The notes beneath the pieces were generated by a model. That model was not told the origin of the DNA. It did not search any database and worked only from the letters and a program-made list of their open reading frames with translations. A stretch of 37,267 nt of DNA, from NCBI GenBank assembly GCA_021777685.1, contig JAJYDH010000003.1:1-37267 (forward strand). Reading direction: 5' to 3'. This DNA is from Planctomycetota bacterium (GTDB lineage: Bacteria; Planctomycetota; Planctomycetia; Isosphaerales; Isosphaeraceae). Made by a program: the position numbers and the translations under genes. Below, piece by piece: positions 27,779 through 35,326 of the stretch (position 1 is the stretch's first letter; each line of letters opens with the position of its first letter).

Positions 27779-29385
27779 CAGAAGATCTTCCGGCCGTTGA
27801 CTCGCTTGAGGTTCGATTTCGACAGTCGTCCCTGGGGATATCGCGCCCGGACCCCGCCCCGGAGGGCGTCGACCAGGTCCTCGTAGGGGTGCTGCGGGTC
27901 CTCCGGCTGGTCGAGCCACTGGCCGGCCCGCTTGGCCCGCCGATAGCACTGGAGGGCCTGGATCAGCGAGGCGCAGCGGGGGTGGACCACGAGCTGAGGC
28001 TCGCCGATGGCCGGGTTGATGAACGAGTCGAGCAGCGTCAGCCCGTCGGCCACCTTGCTGTAGGGCCATGCCTTCAGCGTGAGCCCGGCCCGCTCGTACT
28101 CGGCCAGGACCGTCGGGCCGATCGCGTTCCGGGAGTTGCCGGCGGGGTCGGTCACGGCGTGCTGGATCGAGCCGCCGCAGCGGTCCCGCGCCAGGGACAG
28201 CAGCGCCCGGGCGTTGGCCTCGGCCGACAGGCCCTCCGACAGGTAGTCGGCGAAGACCCGGATCTCGTCCACCGGGCCCTCGGCGTCCCCCGTTCTCTTG
28301 GCCACCTGGAAGAAGACGGCGCCGGTGAAGACGCCCGTGTCGATGGCGACGTAGACCTCCTCGCCGGGGGCGAACTCGGCCCGCTCGCGGACGTGCGACT
28401 CGGGCTGGAAGCCGGGGAACCAGGCCGCGTCGCTCGACGAGAGCTTGCAGAGGTAATCCGCCTCGAAGACCCGCGTGCCGGTCGTCTTCAGCTTCTGGAT
28501 CAGCGAGTCGATCGGGTAATGGCCGTCGGACCGCTTGGCCTTCGGCTCGACGCCGTCGGGGACGTCGTAGCAGTAGGTCTTCAGCGGGCATTCCGGGCAC
28601 TTCTCGTAGCCCGTGTCGGTCTTCGGCCCGGAGCGCTCCCTGGGGCACCGTTCGAGGACCTCGAAGACGCACATCGTGTAGAGCGGGAAGTCTCCCGCCT
28701 CGGCCTGGGCGATCAGCTTGGCCATCGGGCCGTTCACCCGGTGGCAGGTCGAGGTCATGATCACCGAGGCGTCCATCTTCGGCCGCTTCTTCTTCCGGTC
28801 GGCCTTGCGGCCCAGGCACATCCCCATCGCCGACTCGCGGATGTCGACGTCGATCTCGTCGACCTCGTCGAGCTTGAGGCTGGGGACGTGCGGGCCTCGG
28901 ACGCTGGTGGGCGAGGCGGCGAGGATCTCCACCTCCGAGCCGTTCTGGTAGGCGGCCCCGTCCTTCCTCAGCTTGAGGATCGCCCCCGAGTCGCCCCCCT
29001 TCTTCCCCTCGTGCCTCATGGCGATGGCGCGGAGCGCGTGGTAGATCTGGACCGACTGCGCCTTGCTCCCGCCGAGGATCCGGGTGCCGTGATCGGGGTC
29101 CCAGCGGCTCGTCAGGTGGGTGTCGAGGGCCGAGAGGAACGACTTGCCGCACCCCCGGGAGCCGAGGATCAGGGCGACCCCCGGCCGTTTCAGGTGGATC
29201 GCCTCGAAGCATTCCCAGGCGGAATGGTGGTCGGTGCAGACCGCCTTGTCGGGGATCTTGATCCCCGTGTAGTCGCGGAGCCAGCGTCTGAGCTGGCCGG
29301 CTGTCTTCGGGCGGACGTTGCGGAGGTCGGCCTCCGGCATCGCCCCGGGCCTGGGGTTCACCTTCTTGGGCATGTTGATATTCAC
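27778..29385 (-). CDS. Phage terminase large subunit (535 aa)
   Basis: Walker A VALILGSRGCGKSF, Walker B-like SLKLDEVDEIDVDI, nuclease-like VYVAIDTGVFTGAVFFQVAKRTG. Confidence 0.85.
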   Translation of the reverse strand: MNINMPKKVNPRPGAMPEADLRNVRPKTAGQLRRWLRDYTGIKIPDKAVCTDHHSAWECFEAIHLKRPGVALILGSRGCGKSFLSALDTHLTSRWDPDHGTRILGGSKAQSVQIYHALRAIAMRHEGKKGGDSGAILKLRKDGAAYQNGSEVEILAASPTSVRGPHVPSLKLDEVDEIDVDIRESAMGMCLGRKADRKKKRPKMDASVIMTSTCHRVNGPMAKLIAQAEAGDFPLYTMCVFEVLERCPRERSGPKTDTGYEKCPECPLKTYCYDVPDGVEPKAKRSDGHYPIDSLIQKLKTTGTRVFEADYLCKLSSSDAAWFPGFQPESHVRERAEFAPGEEVYVAIDTGVFTGAVFFQVAKRTGDAEGPVDEIRVFADYLSEGLSAEANARALLSLARDRCGGSIQHAVTDPAGNSRNAIGPTVLAEYERAGLTLKAWPYSKVADGLTLLDSFINPAIGEPQLVVHPRCASLIQALQCYRRAKRAGQWLDQPEDPQHPYEDLVDALRGGVRARYPQGRLSKSNLKRVNGRKIF

Positions 29386-29479
29386 GGGGAGGGTGTTGAG
29401 CGGGGGGAGCGGGCTCGCCGCGCTCCGCGCCGGCGAGGCTGACCGATCATCTCATCGAAGGACGTTCGCGGGGCCTATT

Positions 29480-29620
29480 CTTCCTCCCTCTCCCTCCGGG
29501 AGAGGGCCGGGGTGAGGGTCGTCGCCGGTTGAGTGATGTCGTCGGAGCCCCTTCTTCGGGGCTACCTCCGATGCGGCGTCCCTTTCCCCGGCCCCGCTCC
29601 CAGGGGGAGAGGGGAGGAAG
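29480..29620. repeat. Inverted pair of REP-like GC-rich palindromes
   Basis: Left CTTCCTCCCTCTCCCTCCGGGAGAGGGCCGGGGTGAGGG (from 29480); right reverse complement CTTCCTCCCCTCTCCCCCTGGGAGCGGGGCCGGGGAAAGGG (29580-29620); central hairpin AGCCCC-TTCTTC-GGGGCT 29546-29563. Confidence 0.65.
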
Positions 29621-29666
29621 ATCAGCCTATCCGCCCGTCGAGCGTCGCGAAGCGAAAGGTCCGGCG

Positions 29667-29894
29667 TCAGCCCGCGTATTTCGTCCGGAATTCCTTGACG
29701 ATCGCCGCGATCCGCGAATGCGGCAGGTCGAAGACGTCCGCCAGCAATCGTTGCGAGGCGCCGTTCTGGCTGGCGATGAAGATGACCAGATTGCGCCGGA
29801 ACTTCCAGCGACGGCCGACCGTGGCGTTCTCCGGCAGGGTCGGCACCGAGAAGGATGCGGATTCAACCTTGGACAGAAGGGCGTTGGCTGCCAT
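29667..29894 (-). CDS. Small HTH protein, candidate terminase small subunit or regulator (75 aa)
   Basis: MAANALLSKVESASFSVPTLPENATVGRRWKFRRNLVIFIASQNGASQRLLADVFDLPHSRIAAIVKEFRTKYAG; AAGGTGA-type SD before ATG 29894. Confidence 0.6.
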   Translation of the reverse strand: MAANALLSKVESASFSVPTLPENATVGRRWKFRRNLVIFIASQNGASQRLLADVFDLPHSRIAAIVKEFRTKYAG

Positions 29895-30190
29895 GAGATC
29901 ACCTTTTCGAGGAGCGGACGCCCTCAATCCCGGGGACGAGCGGCGGCCTGTTTTGACGGCCTTTGTTGGCCTTAAATCTTGTCCAGATAACGATTTTTGA
30001 AAATAGCTGGCGTTCAGTTTCGGGGCGGGCACCGCGTGAACCAATCTCCCCCGCCCTTCGATTACTATCGCCGTCTCGGCCGATCGCTAACACAGAATCC
30101 CGACGATACCGCGAGATCCGCGCCGACCCGTCGTCGGGGCGAATCGGAAAGATCGTGTGATATCCCGGCCCGAATCGGCGCGAACATGAA

Positions 30191-30221
30191 GGGCGAGGGC
30201 GTCATCTCGACGCTCTCGCCC
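30191..30221. terminator. Candidate hairpin terminator between egtD and the cassette
   Basis: GGGCGAGGGCGTC-ATCTC-GACGCTCTCGCCC, 13-bp stem with one G/T position. Confidence 0.4.
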
Positions 30222-30292
30222 TCGTCACCGACCGGGAACGCTCCTCGATGGCCCGCGTTTGGCTTCCCATGGGAGAGAGACCGACGACCCAG

Positions 30293-30485
30293 TCCAGCCC
30301 GGTCGGTTGGGTTCGGATTTTGCTAAGGCTCGGGGCCGAACCCAGCCCGATCGGTTGGGTTCGGATTTTGCGAAGGCCCGGGTCCGAACCCAGCCCGATC
30401 GGTTGGGTTCGGATTTCTCAGGGCGCGGCCTCCGCGGCCCCAGCGGGTCCGGGACCTCCGGACGTCGGGTTCGGATTTTTGGAGG
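30293..30485. repeat. 48-bp-period tandem repeat of hairpins
   Basis: Units at 30293, 30341 and 30389 (partial) with core CCCAGCCCGATCGGTTGGGTTCGGATTTT, and a degenerate copy near 30461; GGGTTCGG/CCGAACCC inverted repeats. Confidence 0.8.
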
Positions 30486-30496
30486 GCCCGGTCGGA

Positions 30497-31522
30497 TCAG
30501 GGCCGGGACGACCGGAGCCGCCAGCGCTGGAGCCGGAAGAGTCCTCGGCGGTCGAGCCAGGCCGCCTCCTCCTCGAACCCCGAGCGGTCGGCCAGCGAAC
30601 GGAGCATCTCGGGGGTGTACTTGTGCGAGTTCTCGGTGTGGATCGACTCCCCCTCGTCGAACCGGGTCGTCAGCCCGGCGCCGGGGATGGCCACCTCCTG
30701 GGCCTCGCGGCTGACCAGGTGCATCTCGACCCGGCGGAGGTCGGCCCGGTAGCGGGCCCGGTGCTCGAACCGGCCGAGGTCGAACCGGCCGCCCAGCTCG
30801 CGGTTGATCCGTTCGAGGATGTTGAGGTTGAACCGGGCGGTCACCCCTCGGGCGTCGTCGTAGGCCGCTTCGAGCGCGGCCGGATCCTTGTCGAGGTCGG
30901 TCCCCAGGAGCAGGCGGTCGGCCGGGTCCATGCTGGAGGCCAGGAGCGAGAGCAGGTCGACGGCCTCGTCGGCCTCGTAGTTCCCCAGGCTGGAGCCGAG
31001 GAAGACGAACAGCTTGGGGCGGTCGAACCGCTCGACCACGCCGGCCAGGGCGTCGCGATAATTCGCCGCGAAGCCCGTCACCCGGAGGTCGGGGTAGGCC
31101 CGGACCAGCCCCTCGGCCGACTCTTCGAGGATCGTCTTCGAGACGTCGATCGGCACGTAATGGAGGGCCCCGTAGGCCCGGAGCGCCGCCTCGATCAGGC
31201 GGCGGGTCTTGGACGAGCTGCCGCTGCCCAGCTCGACCATCACGGGGTCGGCCAGCCAGCCGGCGACCATAGCGTCGGCGTGCTCTCCGAGGATGGCGTC
31301 CTCGGTCCGGGTCAGGTAATACTCGGGCAGGTCGCAGATCTGCTCGAAGAGTCGGGAGCCCTGGTCGTCGTAGAAGTAGCGACAGGGCAGGGTCTTGGGG
31401 CGAGACCGGAGGCCCGAGCGGACGGCGAGGGCGAAGGCGTCCGGCGCCTCTCCGGCGGATTCCCCGCCTTCAACGATCGCCAGGCGTCTGGGTCGGGCGG
31501 GCGGAGCGGCCTCGAATCGCAA
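30497..31522 (-). CDS. egtD: L-histidine N(alpha)-methyltransferase (ergothioneine, EgtD family)
   Basis: LPCRYFYDDQGSRLFEQICDLPEYYLTRTEDAILGEHADAM...VELGSGSSSKTRRLIEA...YVPIDVSKTILEESA; FVFLGSSLGNYE. Confidence 0.9.
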   Translation of the reverse strand: MRFEAAPPARPRRLAIVEGGESAGEAPDAFALAVRSGLRSRPKTLPCRYFYDDQGSRLFEQICDLPEYYLTRTEDAILGEHADAMVAGWLADPVMVELGSGSSSKTRRLIEAALRAYGALHYVPIDVSKTILEESAEGLVRAYPDLRVTGFAANYRDALAGVVERFDRPKLFVFLGSSLGNYEADEAVDLLSLLASSMDPADRLLLGTDLDKDPAALEAAYDDARGVTARFNLNILERINRELGGRFDLGRFEHRARYRADLRRVEMHLVSREAQEVAIPGAGLTTRFDEGESIHTENSHKYTPEMLRSLADRSGFEEEAAWLDRRGLFRLQRWRLRSSRP

Positions 31523-31873
31523 GGATCACCTCGGTTGCGTTGTGTCCGGTCCCTTGGACGGGGGCCGGGGAATCTGCCTGATCCCCGACGGAGAGGATCC
31601 TCGCCCGCCATCGCATGCCGTCCGACTCGCGACGAGATCGAGGCCGGCGCCCTGACCGGGCGCCGGGCCGACTCTCACGCTATAGACGACCGGGGACGTC
31701 CGGGCAAGGGGCCGACGGCGGCCCCATTTTGCCAGCATCTCCGGTGCCAAGCGGCTGACACTCCCCGGCGAGAGGGCCCGGGGAGTCAGCATTGTAGTCG
31801 GGCCGTCCACCCCCGGCGTCCCGGCTCCCTCCGGGCCGATCGGCCGGGGTTGGCGAGGGTGACGGTCGCCCGA

Positions 31874-33253
31874 TCACCCCTCGGGCGGGAGCCGGCGGAT
31901 TCGCTTGTGCATGTGGACGTTCACCGAGTCGTAGGGATGGGCGAGGTTTCCGGTGTCGAAGATCGAGCGGATGCACTCGACGTCCTCGGCCCCCAGCGCG
32001 TTGGTGAACATCGAGCGGAAATATTCCACGCCCTGATGCGAGGGCTGGAATCGCTTGGGGTCGTAGAAGGCGACCGGGAGCGGGCGGGCGTGGATGACGC
32101 CCCAGCGGTCGCGGAGCTTGTTGGCGTCCATGCTGTCGAGCTGGAAGCCGCCGTCCCGGCTCTGGAGGGTGGCCACGCAGTTGTGGTAGCCGTCGAGCAG
32201 CAGCTCGACCGCCTTGCCGCCGAGCTGCGAGCCGAAGAACCGGTCGAACTGGATCGGCCGGCCGCCGCGCTGGGTGTGGCCGATCTTCCGGACGAAGATG
32301 GCGGCGTTGGCGCTCTCGTTCCGACGCTGGCGGGTGAAGTAGGCGTCGCCGATCTCCTCGGCCAGGAGCCGCTTGACCGCCTCGGCGGCCCCGGTGTACT
32401 GGACGTTGCCGGCCGGGTCGTGGGTGGCGACCTTCGAGCCGAGGATGTCGCCGTCGACGTCGGTGATCCCCTCCGAGACGCAGATGACCGCGTGCTTCTG
32501 GACGTCGAGGACGGAGATGACCTTCTCGACCAGCGGTCCCGGGTCGACCGGCGACTCGGGCACGAGGATGACGTCGGGCTGGCCGTAGGCCGTCCCCAGC
32601 GCGATCATCCCGCAGTCGCGGCCCATCACCTCGATGATCGCGATCCGGCGATGGCTCTCGGCCGTGGTCCTGATCCGCTGGACGCTCAGCGACGAGACGT
32701 AGACCGCCGTGGCGTAGCCGGGCGTCACGTAGTTGACCATCTCGTCGAGGCCGAACTCCCGGTTGGGCCTCTTCTTGTAGCGATAGCCCCGGGGCCCTGC
32801 GTCGGGCTCGCGGGCGTATTCGTTCGGCTCGTCGGGGTAGTTCAGGCCGAGGTCGTTGTCGATCGTCTTGGGGGCGAGGACCGTGGGCAGGAAATTGCTC
32901 AGGGGCTGCATGCCGTTGAGCGTGCCGTCGCCGCCGACGCAGATCAGGCCGTCGATGTCCAGTCGCTTGAGCCGGTGGGCGACCCGGGCGATGGTCTCCA
33001 GGTCGTCGCCGTCGACGTAGTCGCGCGAGGCTCCCAGGATCGTGCCGCCCATGGTCGCGTCGAGCTCGGGGATCTTCTGGAACAGCGGGTTCAGGTGGAC
33101 GTGCGGCACCTCGTGGTTCAGCAGGCCGCTGAACCCCTTGATGATGCCGTAGACCTCCACCCGGGCCTTGTTGGCGCGCTCCACGGCGCCTTCGATCGTC
33201 GCGTTCAGGGCCGGGGTATCGCCCCCCGCGGTGAGGATGCCGATCCGCTTCAT
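31874..33253 (-). CDS. 6-phosphofructokinase family protein
   Basis: MKRIGILTAGGDTPALNATIEGAV; CVGGDGTLNG; PKTIDNDL; IEVMGRDCG; GHTQRGG. Start ATG 33253. Confidence 0.9.
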   Translation of the reverse strand: MKRIGILTAGGDTPALNATIEGAVERANKARVEVYGIIKGFSGLLNHEVPHVHLNPLFQKIPELDATMGGTILGASRDYVDGDDLETIARVAHRLKRLDIDGLICVGGDGTLNGMQPLSNFLPTVLAPKTIDNDLGLNYPDEPNEYAREPDAGPRGYRYKKRPNREFGLDEMVNYVTPGYATAVYVSSLSVQRIRTTAESHRRIAIIEVMGRDCGMIALGTAYGQPDVILVPESPVDPGPLVEKVISVLDVQKHAVICVSEGITDVDGDILGSKVATHDPAGNVQYTGAAEAVKRLLAEEIGDAYFTRQRRNESANAAIFVRKIGHTQRGGRPIQFDRFFGSQLGGKAVELLLDGYHNCVATLQSRDGGFQLDSMDANKLRDRWGVIHARPLPVAFYDPKRFQPSHQGVEYFRSMFTNALGAEDVECIRSIFDTGNLAHPYDSVNVHMHKRIRRLPPEG

Positions 33254-33327
33254 CGTGGTTGCCTTCGTCCGGTTTGGACCGATCGCGGAGCGTCCCGAGC
33301 TGGAGAGGGGGAGCGGGAGTCCGAAGT

Positions 33328-33540
33328 CTATACGAGGGTCAAGCTGGGTCCGCCTTCGAGCTGCACGACGTCTCCCAGGGCCATCTGCCGGCGCTTCCGG
33401 AGTTCGACCTCCCCGTTGACGCGCACCATCCCGTCGGCGATGAGGGCCTTGGCCTCCCCGCCGTGGGCGACCCACCCGGAAAGTTTCAGGACCTGCGTCA
33501 AGTTGATCGGGCGATCACCGACGTTCAACGGTTCCGTCAT
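33328..33540 (-). CDS. S4-domain RNA-binding protein
   Basis: INLTQVLKLSGWVAHGGEAKALIADGMVRVNGEVELRKRRQMALGDVVQLEG. Confidence 0.8.
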   Translation of the reverse strand: MTEPLNVGDRPINLTQVLKLSGWVAHGGEAKALIADGMVRVNGEVELRKRRQMALGDVVQLEGGPSLTLV

Positions 33541-34123
33541 TGGCCTCACTCGTCCGCTTCATCTCGGCCTCGACCGCCGGCAGGACCACGGGGAGGGACT
33601 TCTCGCCGGCCGCGACGGCGTCCCTGGCCTCGGCGATGAACGGCGCCAGGGCATCGCGGGCCTCCGAGGGCAGGACCGGCCCGACGGCGTTCATCACGCC
33701 GCCCACCAGCTTGCCCGAGGGGCTGGAGAAGATCGGGTCGCGCATCGACGGGGCCAGACTCACCACGAAGAATGTCGCCACCACGCCGATCAGGGCCCCT
33801 TCCAGCCCGCCGAGGACCATCCCCAGGTGCCGGTCGAACGCTTCGAACTGCAGCCGCTTGAGGATCGCCCGGAAGATCCAGGCCACCAGGAAGATCCCCC
33901 CCGAGACGCCCGCGTAGATGGTCAGCATCGCCAGCGCCCGCGCGACCTCCGGGGTGCCCGGGAAGTGCGGAGCGAGCTGGATCGAGAGCTGGTGAGAGGC
34001 CATGTACCCCACGATCAACGAGGCGATGCTGGCCAGTTGCCAGGTCACGCCTCGCCAGGCCCCCCAGACCATCCCCGCCACCAGAATGCCGGCCATCGCC
34101 GCGTCGTAGATCGTCAGAGTCAT
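33515..34123 (-). CDS. CvpA family membrane protein
   Basis: MTLTIYDAAMAGILVAGMVWGAWRGVTWQLASIASLIVGYMASHQLSIQLAPHF, four hydrophobic segments. Confidence 0.75.
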   Translation of the reverse strand: MTLTIYDAAMAGILVAGMVWGAWRGVTWQLASIASLIVGYMASHQLSIQLAPHFPGTPEVARALAMLTIYAGVSGGIFLVAWIFRAILKRLQFEAFDRHLGMVLGGLEGALIGVVATFFVVSLAPSMRDPIFSSPSGKLVGGVMNAVGPVLPSEARDALAPFIAEARDAVAAGEKSLPVVLPAVEAEMKRTSEANDGTVERR

Positions 34124-34244
34124 CCTGACCTCCCGGTCAATCATCAAGGGGACCGATCGTCCTTGGTCCACCCTTACTCTACCGGCGGGGGCCCGAATCT
34201 CAAAGCGGGGAATCGGCAAAACGCGGCGACTTGTGAAGGATCGA

Positions 34245-34442
34245 GGAAAGACGGGGTGCCCCTCCCGGTTTTGGAGTTCGTAGGGGACGCTTCGCGTCCC
34301 GTCCGCCAGGACACCCCGCGTCCCATCCGCCGATCGGATGCCTCGGGACGCGAAGCGTCCCCTACAAGATCCGAGACCACTCGCCATTCGAGAGACGACC
34401 TGCCAGCAAGGTCCAAAATCGGGAGCGGCACCCGGAAAGACG
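34245..34442. mobile_element. MITE-like non-autonomous element (34254-34433) with 9-bp direct repeats
   Basis: Direct repeats GGAAAGACG at 34245-34253 and 34434-34442; TIRs GGGTGCCCCTCCCGGTTTTGGA and reverse complement of TCCAAAATCGGGAGCGGCACCC (20/22); internal perfect 21-bp inverted repeat 34280-34300/34345-34365. Confidence 0.75.
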
Positions 34443-34544
34443 TCTCCGTCTTGCGAAGACCGATCATCCGTGCGATCTTCGACGGTGGAACTGCCCTTTT
34501 CAACGAGGCCGGGGACCTCATCCCTCCCGGGCGGAGACCCACTC

Positions 34545-34775
34545 ATGGCGACAACGATCGACATCCGGGAACTGGCGGACAGGTTCGCCGAATTCGTCGC
34601 GAAGGCGGCCGAGACGGGCGAGGTGATCGTGACCGATCGGGGCACTCCCAGGGCCCGCCTCCTGCCGCTCTCCCCGCGGAAAAGTCGGCTCGCGGGCCTT
34701 CATGCCGGGGCCATTCAGGCCCAAACGGATTTCGACGCCCCGCTGCCGGACGAATTCTGGACCGGCCAGCCGTGA
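34545..34775 (+). CDS. Type II antitoxin, Phd/YefM-like (VapB partner)
   Basis: MATTIDIRELADRFAEFVAKAAETGEVIVTDRGTPRARLLPL...DFDAPLPDEFW. Confidence 0.8.
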   Translation: MATTIDIRELADRFAEFVAKAAETGEVIVTDRGTPRARLLPLSPRKSRLAGLHAGAIQAQTDFDAPLPDEFWTGQP

Positions 34776-35187
34776 GGGCCCTGCTCGACACTCACACCTT
34801 CATCTGGTGGGACGGAGAGCCTTCGCGACTTTCTCCGAGAGTCCTGGCCCTGCTCCAGGATCCTTCGTGTGAAGTCCTGCTGAGCGTCGTCAGTCTATGG
34901 GAGATGCTGATCAAGTCGCAACTGGGCAAGATGACGATCCGGCTCCCCTTGGCCGAGATCGTCGCCCAGCAGGTGGACAACGGCCTGACTGTCCTCCCCG
35001 TCACCATATCGATGGTGACGGGGAGGACAGTCAGGCCGTCGATCATGTCCTCGACCTGGAAGGATTGCCTGCCGTACACAAGGACCCGTTCGATCGTCTC
35101 CTGATCGCCCAGGCTCGCGTCGAGGGGGCGGTCCTGCTGAGCGTGGATCAGGTCTTCTCCCAATATCCGGTGCCGCTCATCTGGTGA
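34772..35187 (+). pseudogene. vapC: PIN-domain toxin VapC disrupted by a fold-back insertion
   Basis: GTG start overlapping antitoxin stop; RALLDTHTFIWWDGEP...VSLWEMLIKSQLGK...LTVLPVTI then frameshift; other frame resumes HVLDLEGLPAVHKDPFDRLLIAQARVEGAVLLSVDQVFSQYPVPLIW. Confidence 0.8.
34981..35038. repeat. Perfect 27-bp inverted repeat with 4-nt spacer inside vapC
   Basis: CGGCCTGACTGTCCTCCCCGTCACCAT-ATCG-ATGGTGACGGGGAGGACAGTCAGGCCG. Confidence 0.95.
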
Positions 35188-35326
35188 GCTTCGAGGATTC
35201 GCCAGGCTGGGAAATTCGCCCCGAGGTGGCGATGCAAGAGAGGATACATGGCAACACGAAAAATCGTCAAGTAAATAACAATTCACGCTATTAAATTAAA
35301 AGCGACTATCTGACACCGATGAATCC

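Noticed and set aside
26117-29212. 1031-aa minus-strand ORF as a terminase-portal fusion
   Set aside because: Its upstream half is an off-frame reading of terL; the portal starts at ATG 27778, overlapping the terL stop by one base (TGATG).
25799-29442. Long plus-strand ORFs (695 aa and 556 aa) opposite the portal and terminase genes
   Set aside because: High-GC antisense artefacts; the minus-strand frames carry recognisable Walker and portal-like sequence.
29473-29630. GCCTAT on both sides of the REP-like pair as a target-site duplication
   Set aside because: Only 6 bp and not directly abutting the right arm (4-nt offset); not convincing.
30293-30485. CRISPR array
   Set aside because: The 48-bp period is continuous with near-identical units and no variable spacers; no cas genes nearby.
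31644-31666. CCGGCGCCC-TGACC-GGGCGCCGG hairpin between pfk and egtD
   Set aside because: A possible pfk terminator, but similar GC-rich stems are expected by chance in this composition and no T tract follows.
30248-35104. 1618-aa plus-strand ORF
   Set aside because: Antisense to egtD, the phosphofructokinase, S4 and cvpA genes and compositionally Arg/Gly/Pro/Val-rich; only its last part (from 34772) is real, the vapC remnant.
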